Assembly: GCF_900129705.1 (NCBI RefSeq)
Contig: NZ_FQWO01000002.1
Coordinates: 248,001 to 312,000, forward strand
DNA length: 64,000 bases
Source: Flavobacterium granuli
GTDB taxonomy: Bacteria > Bacteroidota > Bacteroidia > Flavobacteriales > Flavobacteriaceae
Reading direction: 5' to 3'
The notes under the pieces are model-generated. The model did not search any database. It was not told where the DNA came from and worked only from the letters and a program-made list of their open reading frames with translations. The stretch's first letter is position 1, and each line of letters starts with the position of its first letter. Below are positions 8,863 through 15,550 of this stretch, in pieces. The position numbers and the translations under genes are program-made.

Positions 8863-9846
8863 ATGAACATTACATTGATTTTCCTTCTAGTTTTTGGATT
8901 ATTTATTTTCCTGTCTTCTTTTTTTACAGTGAAACAGCAAACCTCAGTTGTTGTAGAACGGTTTGGAAAATTTTTGAGTATAAGACAATCAGGACTACAA
9001 CTAAAAATTCCATTGATAGACAGAATTGCAGGACGTGTTAATCTGAAGATTCAACAATTAGATGTCATTATTGAAACTAAAACCAAAGATAACGTCTTTG
9101 TGAAACTAAAAGTTTCTGTCCAATTTATGGTGGTTAAAGAAACTGTCTACGATGCATTTTACAAATTAGAATACCCACACGATCAAATCACCTCTTATGT
9201 ATTTGATGTTGTTCGTGCCGAAGTTCCTAAATTGAAACTGGATGATGTTTTTGAAAGAAAAGATGATATCGCTATAGCAGTAAAAAGAGAATTGAATGAG
9301 GCCATGACCACTTATGGCTACACCATTATCAACACTTTGGTAACTGATATCGATCCAGATATTCAGGTAAAAAATGCGATGAACAGAATCAATGCTGCCG
9401 ATAGAGAAAAAACAGTAGCTGAATTTGAAGCAGAAGCATCAAGAATTAGAATTGTAGCCAAAGCCAAAGCAGAAGCAGAAAGTAAACGTCTACAAGGTCA
9501 AGGTATTGCCGATCAAAGAAGAGAAATTGCCAGAGGTTTAGTAGAAAGTGTCGATGTTTTGAATAAAGTTGGAATAAACTCTCAGGAAGCTTCGGCCTTA
9601 ATTGTGGTTACCCAACATTATGATACATTACAAGCCATCGGTGCTGACACTAATTCTAATTTAATTTTATTACCTAATTCTCCTCAAGCCGGAAGTGATA
9701 TGTTGAATAATATGGTAGCCAGTTTCACGGCAAGTAATATGGTAGGCGAATCTATGAAAAAAGGCATTAAAAAAGTAAAAAAATATAATGAACCTAATCT
9801 ACCAATAGAAAGCAAACAGGAAGAAAATCCACATTCAGAAGAATAA
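8863..9846 (+). CDS. SPFH/band-7 (stomatin-like) membrane protein
   Basis: The 327-residue protein has one N-terminal membrane helix (residues 4-22), then the SPFH domain beginning VKQQTSVVVERFGKFLSIRQ and containing the conserved GLQLKIPLIDRI segment. A charged Ala/Glu-rich coiled coil (EFEAEASRIRIVAKAKAEAE, about residues 187-206) follows, as in stomatin, QmcA and slipin proteins. These assemble into ring- or cage-like oligomers in the membrane and scaffold proteases or other proteins. There is no NfeD partner gene adjacent. The C-terminus is Lys- then Glu-rich and probably cytoplasmic. The individual role here is unknown. Confidence 0.88.
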   Translation: MNITLIFLLVFGLFIFLSSFFTVKQQTSVVVERFGKFLSIRQSGLQLKIPLIDRIAGRVNLKIQQLDVIIETKTKDNVFVKLKVSVQFMVVKETVYDAFYKLEYPHDQITSYVFDVVRAEVPKLKLDDVFERKDDIAIAVKRELNEAMTTYGYTIINTLVTDIDPDIQVKNAMNRINAADREKTVAEFEAEASRIRIVAKAKAEAESKRLQGQGIADQRREIARGLVESVDVLNKVGINSQEASALIVVTQHYDTLQAIGADTNSNLILLPNSPQAGSDMLNNMVASFTASNMVGESMKKGIKKVKKYNEPNLPIESKQEENPHSEE

Positions 9847-9865
9847 AAAAAATACTATTGATACC

Positions 9866-9893
9866 AAAAAAGAGGCCTAACAGCCTCTTTTTT
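9866..9893. terminator. Bidirectional terminator after the SPFH gene
   Basis: Inverted repeat AAAAAAGAGGC (9866-9876) and GCCTCTTTTTT (9883-9893) with a six-base loop and T-runs on both strands. The convergent gene ending at 9877 has its stop codon in the loop. Confidence 0.9.
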
Positions 9894-10131
9894 TATTGGT
9901 TACCCACTTAATTATAAATGGAATAGCGAGATTAATTATTGTTCCATAGGAACCTTGAAAACCTGTTTTAAAAGAGCCTAAAAAACCACTTACGAGATTC
10001 TTAGGTGTAAAACTATCCTTTGTTTTTTGAATGCCAAAAACCAGTTTTTGATAACTAATTTCTTTTTCAATCTTTAAAATTTCAAGCTCCCTTTCAATCT
10101 GAGCATAAGAAGAATATTTTTTAGTTGCCAT
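9877..10131 (-). CDS. Small conserved protein (DUF6327-like), last gene of the YtxH operon
   Basis: 84 residues, starting MATKKYSSYAQIERELEILK. A short Glu/Lys-rich helix is followed by a Gly/Phe-rich hydrophobic segment (NLVSGFLGSFKTGFQGSYGT) and a hydrophobic C-terminus. I associate this layout with the Flavobacteriia family called DUF6327, whose function is unknown. It begins three bases after the stop of the preceding membrane-protein gene and follows the YtxH gene, the conserved order of a small envelope operon. Membrane association is likely; nothing catalytic is visible. Confidence 0.7.
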   Translation of the reverse strand: MATKKYSSYAQIERELEILKIEKEISYQKLVFGIQKTKDSFTPKNLVSGFLGSFKTGFQGSYGTIINLAIPFIIKWVTNKKRGC

Positions 10132-10134
10132 AAT

Positions 10135-10485
10135 TTAATCGTTAAAAAATATTTCTGAAAATTTTTCTAAAATCGGACCTTCTACAATTTTGTCTTTAAC
10201 AAAAAATAAGAGAACAGTTAATACCAAATAAATTCCTCCAACGATGGCAAAACCATAAGCATAACTACCACAATAGTTCCCCAATGCAAATGCTAAAGCA
10301 ATGGAACAAAACAATAAAACCATACAGAAACACAATAAAATTAATCCAAATTTAAAGATTGCCGTTGTAGATTTCATCGCCAGCTTAAAACTCCTCAACT
10401 TATAGTAAGAAAGATTGCTTTCGATGTAGGATTCTAATTGTTCCTGAATGTTTTCGGTATTCTCCTTTAACTCTTCAAAAGCCAT
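10135..10485 (-). CDS. Phage holin-like (putative actinobacterial holin-type) membrane protein
   Basis: 116 residues with two long membrane helices (about residues 40-63, LILLCFCMVLLFCSIALAFA, and 70-93) separated by a short Gly/Tyr loop, preceded by a charged amphipathic helix (FEELKENTENIQEQLESYIE). Databases usually label this family phage holin or putative superfamily III holin, but it is a chromosomal gene found beside YtxH genes across Bacteroidota and is not evidence of a prophage. The gene lies between ytxH and the DUF6327-like gene in one transcript. Confidence 0.75.
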   Translation of the reverse strand: MAFEELKENTENIQEQLESYIESNLSYYKLRSFKLAMKSTTAIFKFGLILLCFCMVLLFCSIALAFALGNYCGSYAYGFAIVGGIYLVLTVLLFFVKDKIVEGPILEKFSEIFFND

Positions 10486-10525
10486 ATTTATATTTTTTAA
10501 ATTTGAATTCTAATAAAAACTCCTT

Positions 10526-10855
10526 TTATTTTTGAAGTTTTGCGTTCTGCTCTTTCAATTCAGCCAATTTCATTTCAAGGAAAGAAATCACATCTTCGGT
10601 TTTATGACTTACATCCGAAATAAGATCCTGATAACTTTCTTCCAGATCTAATTTTGTGCTTTTGAATTTATGTTTCATTTCGTCAGTCAAATCATCGTAT
10701 TTGCATTTCAAATCTTTTTTGGCATCTTTATAACCGTCCTTGATTTTTTCTCTTGTTTTTGTTCCCTTGTCCGGAGCAAACAAAATTCCTAAACCGACTC
10801 CAATGGCTGCTCCCCCAATAAGAGCTATTAACATATTCCCAGCATTATTTGACAT
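10526..10855 (-). CDS. YtxH domain-containing protein
   Basis: 109 residues. A glycine-zipper membrane segment MLIALIGGAAIGVGLGILFA (residues 8-27) is followed by the YtxH hallmark PDKGTKTREKIKDGYKDAK and a long charged amphipathic helix up to the C-terminus. YtxH proteins belong to the general-stress set in Bacillus, and their biochemical role is unresolved. It is first in a three-gene minus-strand operon with a holin-like protein and a DUF6327-like protein. Confidence 0.88.
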   Translation of the reverse strand: MSNNAGNMLIALIGGAAIGVGLGILFAPDKGTKTREKIKDGYKDAKKDLKCKYDDLTDEMKHKFKSTKLDLEESYQDLISDVSHKTEDVISFLEMKLAELKEQNAKLQK

Positions 10856-11014
10856 AATTTATAAATTTAAGTTCGTACTTTTATAAAGTTAGTGTTTTTA
10901 TTAACATATCGATGTTAACAAGCAGTTAAATTGAATAAAATACTACTAAAAATTAAAATAAAGAGCTTTGTTGTATTTAAAATACAAAAACGTATAAAGT
11001 GTCACGAAATAAAA

Positions 11015-11051
11015 AAAAATAGCTTAAATCAAGCCTATTTAAGCTATTTTT
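11015..11051. terminator. Strong hairpin downstream of glnS
   Basis: Perfect 15-base arms AAAAATAGCTTAAAT (11015-11029) and ATTTAAGCTATTTTT (11037-11051), seven-base loop. The stem ends in A/T runs on both sides, so it could terminate in either direction. It lies in the 300-base spacer (10856-11155) between glnS and ytxH, which otherwise holds a TAA/TAT-rich stretch and no gene. Confidence 0.8.
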
Positions 11052-11104
11052 AATCAACTAAATTTATATGATAATTAATAATAATAATAAATACCTATAA
11101 TAAG

Positions 11105-11130
11105 AAAACACCTTAAAAAAGGTGTTTTTT
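11105..11130. terminator. Terminator of glnS
   Basis: AAAACACCTT (11105-11114), a four-base loop and AAGGTGTTTTTT. It is the hairpin closest to the glnS stop codon. Confidence 0.8.
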
Positions 11131-11155
11131 AATTACTAAAATCTATAATCGAATC

Positions 11156-13258
11156 TTAAAGAACTAAACTGTTCAATAAATTCAAAACTTGATCATTTTT
11201 TTCAGAATTTTTCAAATCTGACAATTGCGTTTTAAAATCATCAAAATGCAAATAGTCATTTTTCAAATTTTCAATCGCTGCTATACGAACAGCAGCTAAC
11301 TGACTTTTCAATGACATCAAATATAACTTTGTCAACACTTCCTGTTCGATATCCTTAGCTTGAACTTTATCCGAATGAAGCAAAATCAAATTGGCAAACA
11401 ATAAAGAGTTGTTATCGTTCTTCACATTTTTGACAACAGTCTGATTAATTAAACTAAAATTATCTATACTTTCTATGTTATCAACAATGCTTTTTAATAA
11501 CAAATCAGCATTGGTTTCGTCTTTTTCTTTAACATATTTATTGATTTCTTTTTGAGTATTCATCAATAAATTAGCTTCTTTCTTACCTTTTTCTTCCCAA
11601 GCATCTTTGAGTCCAACGGTCTTGTTAAACACTAATTTAGAAGCAGTTGAATCCTTATCTACATTAAAATAGCCCAAGCGTTGAAACTGAAACTTATCAC
11701 CAGGATTAACATTTGCTAAACTTGGTTCAACATATCCTTTTACGGTTTGTAACGAGTTTATGTTCATAAATTCCAAGAAATTTTTCTCTTTATGACTATC
11801 TGGAGCTTCATCAATAAACAAACGATCGTACAAACGAACTTCGGCTTCTACTGCATGCGGTATAGAGACCCAATGTAAAGTACCGGCTACTTTTCGTTGA
11901 GAAGCCTCGCTCCCACTCCCGCTTCGGCTGTCTTCATCATAAGTAACATGAATTTCGGTAATATTTCCATTCGCATCTTTTACAACACTTTCCCCTTTTA
12001 TGATATAAGCATTTTTTAAACGCACTTCATTTCCAATACTTAAACGGAAAAATTTAGCTGGAGCAACCTCAAGAAAGTCTTCTCTTTCTATGTATAATTC
12101 TTTCGAAAAAGGAACTTTTCTAAAACCTGCGGCTTCATCTTCCTGATTGTTTTCGGCATCCAGAAACTCTTCTTTTCCTTCAGGATAATTGGTAATAATT
12201 ACTTTTACCGGATCTAAAACTGCCATTACTCTTGGAGCCGATTTATTCAAATCTTCGCGAAGGCAAAATTCCAAAAGCGAAACATCTATCACATTTTCTC
12301 TTTTTGCAACTCCTATAATTTCACAAAACTTACGAATAGAATTAGCGGTATACCCTCTTCTTCTTAAGCCAGAAATAGTAGGCATTCTAGGATCATCCCA
12401 GCCACTAACTATATTTTCCTGAACCAATTGCAGCAATTTACGCTTGCTCATTACGGTGTAATTCAGGTTCAAACGCGCAAACTCATATTGGTGGGGTCTT
12501 ACCCTATTCTCATCATAAATTTGGTCCAAAAACCAATTGTATAACTCTCTGTGCATGACAAATTCCAAAGTACAAATAGAATGCGAAATTTGTTCTATAT
12601 AATCACTTTCACCATGTGCATAATCATACATGGGATAGATTTTCCAATCATTTCCAGTTCTGTGATGATGACGGTGTAAAATACGGTACATCAACGGATC
12701 ACGCATCAACATATTGGTTGAGGACATATCAATTTTGGCGCGTAAAACATGACTTCCTTCTGGAAAATCACCGTTTTTCATAGCTTCGAATAAAGTCAAA
12801 TTTTCCTCTACAGAACGGTTTCTATAAGGTCCATCAACTCCAGCTTGTGTAGGAGAACCTTTTTGCGCAGCCATATCTTCAGAAGATTGACTGTCTACAT
12901 ACGCTTTTCCTTTCTTAATCATCTCAACAGCCCATTCGTATAATTGCTGGAAATAATCAGAAGCATAACGTTCTTCGGCCCAATTGAAACCTAACCATTT
13001 CAAATCCTCTTTAATTGCATCTACATATTCTTGTTCTTCTTTGGCAGGATTTGTATCATCAAAACGCAAGTTTACAGGCGCATTATAACGCAATCCCAAA
13101 CCAAAATTCAAGCAAATAGATTTGGCATGACCAATGTGCAAATACCCATTTGGCTCAGGTGGAAAACGAAAACGTAGTTTATGCTGCGGAAAACCGTTAG
13201 CTAAGTTTTCTTCGATAATTTGTTCTATAAAATGGAGTGATTTTTCTTCAGTTGACAT
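11156..13258 (-). CDS. glnS: Glutamine--tRNA ligase with C-terminal extension
   Basis: GlnS charges tRNA-Gln directly. Residues 1-560 follow the bacterial/eukaryotic GlnRS plan: RFRFPPEPNGYLHIGHAKS with HIGH at 41-44, the catalytic half with RFDDTNP, the KMSKS-type loop TVMSKRKLLQLV, and the two beta-barrel anticodon domains containing KVAGTLHWVSIPHAVEAEVR. At 700 residues it is about 145 longer than the Escherichia coli enzyme; the extra part (about 560-700) is alpha-helical and rich in Leu/Lys/Asn (EVLTKLYLMSLKSQLAAVRI). I do not recognise it as a YqeY domain with certainty. A -7-type TACCTTTG element lies just upstream on the minus strand (13277-13284). Confidence 0.96.
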   Translation of the reverse strand: MSTEEKSLHFIEQIIEENLANGFPQHKLRFRFPPEPNGYLHIGHAKSICLNFGLGLRYNAPVNLRFDDTNPAKEEQEYVDAIKEDLKWLGFNWAEERYASDYFQQLYEWAVEMIKKGKAYVDSQSSEDMAAQKGSPTQAGVDGPYRNRSVEENLTLFEAMKNGDFPEGSHVLRAKIDMSSTNMLMRDPLMYRILHRHHHRTGNDWKIYPMYDYAHGESDYIEQISHSICTLEFVMHRELYNWFLDQIYDENRVRPHQYEFARLNLNYTVMSKRKLLQLVQENIVSGWDDPRMPTISGLRRRGYTANSIRKFCEIIGVAKRENVIDVSLLEFCLREDLNKSAPRVMAVLDPVKVIITNYPEGKEEFLDAENNQEDEAAGFRKVPFSKELYIEREDFLEVAPAKFFRLSIGNEVRLKNAYIIKGESVVKDANGNITEIHVTYDEDSRSGSGSEASQRKVAGTLHWVSIPHAVEAEVRLYDRLFIDEAPDSHKEKNFLEFMNINSLQTVKGYVEPSLANVNPGDKFQFQRLGYFNVDKDSTASKLVFNKTVGLKDAWEEKGKKEANLLMNTQKEINKYVKEKDETNADLLLKSIVDNIESIDNFSLINQTVVKNVKNDNNSLLFANLILLHSDKVQAKDIEQEVLTKLYLMSLKSQLAAVRIAAIENLKNDYLHFDDFKTQLSDLKNSEKNDQVLNLLNSLVL

Positions 13259-13276
13259 TATTTTGTTTTATTTTAG

Positions 13277-13284
13277 CAAAGGTA
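13277..13284 (-). promoter_or_regulatory. -7 promoter element of glnS
   Basis: Reads TACCTTTG on the minus strand, a match to TAnnTTTG, 19-26 bases upstream of the glnS ATG. No clear TTG box at the right distance. Confidence 0.5.
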
Positions 13285-13366
13285 AAAAAAAGTTTAAGGT
13301 TTAACGTTTAAAGTTAACACAAGAAAGCCTAAACTACTAAACATTAAACAAAAAAAAAATTAAAAA

Positions 13367-13726
13367 ATGGGAACTATAAAACTGAAAAACATCCGCACTT
13401 ATTCGTATCACGGTTGCTTACTTGAAGAAGGAAAAATTGGTTCTGATTATTCAGTAGACTTAGAAATTAAAGCCGACTTGAGAAAATCTTGTGTCTCAGA
13501 TGACTTAAAAGACACTGTTGACTATGTTTTATTGAATAAAATTGTGGTCGAAGAAATGGACATTCGCTCCCATTTATTAGAACATGTGGCAAAACGCATC
13601 ATAACAAGGGTATTTAACGAGATTCCTGAGGTTTCCAGAATACTATTAGGGGTTTCTAAATTGAATCCTCCTATTGGAGGTGATGTTGAAGCAGTTACCG
13701 TAGAATTTGAAGAATACCGAAGCTAA
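13367..13726 (+). CDS. folB: Dihydroneopterin aldolase
   Basis: FolB converts 7,8-dihydroneopterin to 6-hydroxymethyl-dihydropterin and glycolaldehyde in folate synthesis. The 119-residue length fits. Visible family features are the N-terminal strand IRTYSYHGCLLEEGKIGSDY, the substrate-binding segment VDYVLLNKIVVEEM, the conserved LLEHVAKRI, and the C-terminal active-site motif KLNPPIGGDVEAVTVEF, which contains the catalytic lysine. The gene is isolated from other folate genes and sits between low-complexity TTTAAAC-rich spacers (13290-13350 and 13755-13800) just upstream of tRNA-Cys. Confidence 0.94.
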   Translation: MGTIKLKNIRTYSYHGCLLEEGKIGSDYSVDLEIKADLRKSCVSDDLKDTVDYVLLNKIVVEEMDIRSHLLEHVAKRIITRVFNEIPEVSRILLGVSKLNPPIGGDVEAVTVEFEEYRS

Positions 13727-13754
13727 AGTTAAAATTCAAAAAAAAAATATCTTT

Positions 13755-13803
13755 TATTTTTTTTAAAATTTTAAACTTTAAACTTTTAAACTTTAAACTT
13801 TTT
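13755..13803. repeat. TTTAAAC-rich low-complexity spacer
   Basis: Short direct repeats of the unit TTTAAAC or CTTTAAA occur several times between folB and tRNA-Cys, and a related stretch lies just upstream of folB (about 13290-13330). Such tracts are common between Flavobacterium genes; no function is evident. Confidence 0.6.
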
Positions 13804-13830
13804 GAGTACTTTTGCCATCCATTCAAGAAT

Positions 13831-13901
13831 GGCGTCGTGGCCGAGTGGCTAGGCTGGGCTCTGCAAAAGCTCCTACTGCGGTTCGAATCCGCACGATGCC
13901 T
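13831..13901 (+). tRNA. tRNA-Cys (anticodon GCA)
   Basis: The strand folds as a standard cloverleaf. Acceptor arm GGCGTCG (13831-13837) pairs with CGATGCC (13894-13900), with one G-U. The D arm is GCC...GGC, and the anticodon arm GGGCT/AGCTC carries loop CTGCAAA with anticodon GCA at positions 34-36. The variable loop has four bases, and the T arm is TGCGG-TTCGAAT-CCGCA. The discriminator is T (U73), an established identity element for cysteinyl-tRNA synthetase. CCA is not encoded. A hairpin with a T-run follows at 13904-13934. Confidence 0.95.
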
Positions 13902-13903
13902 CT

Positions 13904-13934
13904 AAAACCTTCAAAGCAATTTGGAGGTTTTTTT
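13904..13934 (+). terminator. Terminator of tRNA-Cys
   Basis: AAAACCT (13904-13910) pairs with AGGTTTT (13925-13931) and is followed by further T residues. Confidence 0.7.
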
Positions 13935-13968
13935 ATGTCTAATTTTTTAGAAAAATTAATTAAACAGA

Positions 13969-14058
13969 GGTTCGAATCCGATCTAAATTCTATAAGCTCC
14001 AAAGTAATTTACAGCTATTTTATAGCTAATCTATTAGAAAAAATAAGTATAAAATTAC
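13969..14058 (+). repeat. Degenerate second copy of the tRNA-Cys 3' end and its downstream sequence
   Basis: GGTTCGAATCCG at 13969-13980 repeats the T-arm of tRNA-Cys (13880-13891) exactly, offset by 89 bases. The sequence that follows aligns, with many substitutions, to the bases after the tRNA: compare CAAAGCAATTTGGAGG with CAAAGTAATTTACAGC, and TCTAATTTTTTAGAAAAA with GCTAATCTATTAGAAAAA. This looks like an old tandem duplication or integration scar. It cannot form a tRNA. Confidence 0.6.
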
Positions 14059-14118
14059 GTCAAAATTCTTTCTAAAAAATCCATAGAAGATAAAAATTTC
14101 AACTTTAAAACATAAAAA

Positions 14119-14141
14119 AAACCGCTCAATTTGAGCGGTTT
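14119..14141. terminator. Terminator downstream of the LysE-type gene
   Basis: AAACCGCTCAA and TTGAGCGGTTT form an 11-base-arm hairpin; A-run on the left supplies the T-run for minus-strand transcription. Confidence 0.85.
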
Positions 14142-14159
14142 ATATACTTAAGTAAACTA

Positions 14160-14837
14160 TTATTGTTCTATTTTTTGAAAGGCTTTCTTCACCATTTCTT
14201 TTTCTTTTGGAAACCAACCTTGTGTTATCAATACAGTTCCAAAAATCATTAATACAATACTGATTCCTTTTTTAATTTTTAAAATATTAGAAGGCGTCAT
14301 CTTTGTTTTTAATTGCTTTGCCAATAAAATTTTCAAGCAATCAATCAGTAAATACGTTATAATTACAGTACTAAAAAAAGTAAACATTCTGGATGTTTGC
14401 ATCTCTAATTTAGGTCCTACAGAAATAATAATTGCTAACCAAAAACCTAAAACACCAATATTAATGATGTTTAAAAACAAACCTTTTACAAAAAGACTGA
14501 GGTAATTTTTCTTGATAATTTCATTATCAATCTCTTTGGTGTTTATTTTCTTTTCTTTTCTTAATCCTATAAAAGAAATCACTCCATAAGCTAACATCAA
14601 TATTCCACCAAAAATAAAAAGTGCCGGTTTATCCTTTAAACTTTGAATTAATCTAAAACTGCCCAAATATGCAATTGCTATAAAAATAACATCACCTAAA
14701 ACAACACCTAAATCAAAAACTAAAGCCGCCCTAAAACCCTTTATGATACTTGTTTCCAGTAAAATAAAGAACACCGGACCTATCATAAAACTCAAGAAAA
14801 TTCCCCACGGAATACCTGATAAAATATCGTTTACCAT
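14160..14837 (-). CDS. LysE family translocator
   Basis: 225 residues with six predicted membrane helices. The N-terminus has the LysE/RhtB signature, GIPWGIFLSFMIGPVFFILL, then GFRAALVFDLGVVLGDVIF with the conserved small and acidic residues of helix 2. Known members export basic amino acids, threonine, homoserine or other small metabolites. The substrate is not predictable here, and no adjacent LysG-type regulator is present. It has a terminator downstream and a 37-base gap to the GIN-domain gene upstream, so it may be read from the same transcript as rnr and that gene. Confidence 0.85.
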   Translation of the reverse strand: MVNDILSGIPWGIFLSFMIGPVFFILLETSIIKGFRAALVFDLGVVLGDVIFIAIAYLGSFRLIQSLKDKPALFIFGGILMLAYGVISFIGLRKEKKINTKEIDNEIIKKNYLSLFVKGLFLNIINIGVLGFWLAIIISVGPKLEMQTSRMFTFFSTVIITYLLIDCLKILLAKQLKTKMTPSNILKIKKGISIVLMIFGTVLITQGWFPKEKEMVKKAFQKIEQ

Positions 14838-14874
14838 TAAAATTTAAAATTTTTGGAATAAAAATACATAATTT

Positions 14875-15543
14875 TTACTCTTTCTCTTCGATTTTTCCTC
14901 CTAAAAGTGTTTCCTTATTTATCTGTTTCGGTTTTCCATAGATGTAAATAGAGCCTCCTGCTTTCACTTTTGCATCTACTAATGTCGTAGCATTGATTTC
15001 AGCAGAACCTCCCGCAGAAACACTTATTGTGGTTTGTGAAGTATGTAATTCTTTTGATGCTAAATTTCCACCTGACATAATAGTTACATCCTGATTTACG
15101 GCTTTTCCAGCCAATTCAATGATGCCGCCTGTAACAGCTTTAACATTCACTTTTTGAGTGTCTAAATTTAGATTAATCTCTGAACCTTCTTTTGCGTTTA
15201 AGTTGATAATGGTTTGTTTAAAAACAGCATCACTTGTAACATAAGAACCTTCGCTAGCTGTAATTCCATCAATGTTTTTAAAATACAATTTAATCTTGAT
15301 ATCTTCACCAGATAATAATTTAGGAAATGGCATTCTTAATTTCAATTCGCCATTTTTATTCACCACTTCTACTTCATTTTCCCTGTTTCCGGTGATAACT
15401 ACTTTATTTTCTGAAGATTCTATTAGATCAACACTTAATTTATCATATACTTTTAATTCGTTAAAATCACCTAATTTCTTGGTAACTTGAGCAAAAGTCA
15501 CTTGCGAAACGACTGCTAATGCAACTATCAATACTTTTTTCAT
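14875..15543 (-). CDS. GIN domain (DUF2807) periplasmic or surface protein
   Basis: 222 residues: a signal peptide MKKVLIVALAVVSQVTFAQ, then a repetitive beta-rich body in which Gly/Ala/Ser/Thr turns recur (ITASEGSYVTSD, MSGGNLASKELH, VSAGGSAEINATTL). That is typical of the right-handed beta-solenoid GIN domain (DUF2807), labelled putative auto-transporter adhesin head in databases. It starts seven bases after the rnr stop, so it is the second gene of an rnr transcript. Its function is unknown, and there is no lipobox or C-terminal secretion domain. Confidence 0.85.
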   Translation of the reverse strand: MKKVLIVALAVVSQVTFAQVTKKLGDFNELKVYDKLSVDLIESSENKVVITGNRENEVEVVNKNGELKLRMPFPKLLSGEDIKIKLYFKNIDGITASEGSYVTSDAVFKQTIINLNAKEGSEINLNLDTQKVNVKAVTGGIIELAGKAVNQDVTIMSGGNLASKELHTSQTTISVSAGGSAEINATTLVDAKVKAGGSIYIYGKPKQINKETLLGGKIEEKE

Positions 15544-15550
15544 TCTTTTT

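Noticed and set aside
10135..10485. Prophage signal suggested by a holin-like protein
   Set aside because: The protein sits in a chromosomal YtxH operon, and no phage structural, lysis or integrase genes are nearby.
13812..14075. An 87-codon open frame on the plus strand
   Set aside because: It runs straight through the tRNA-Cys gene and the degenerate repeat and shows no protein-like composition.
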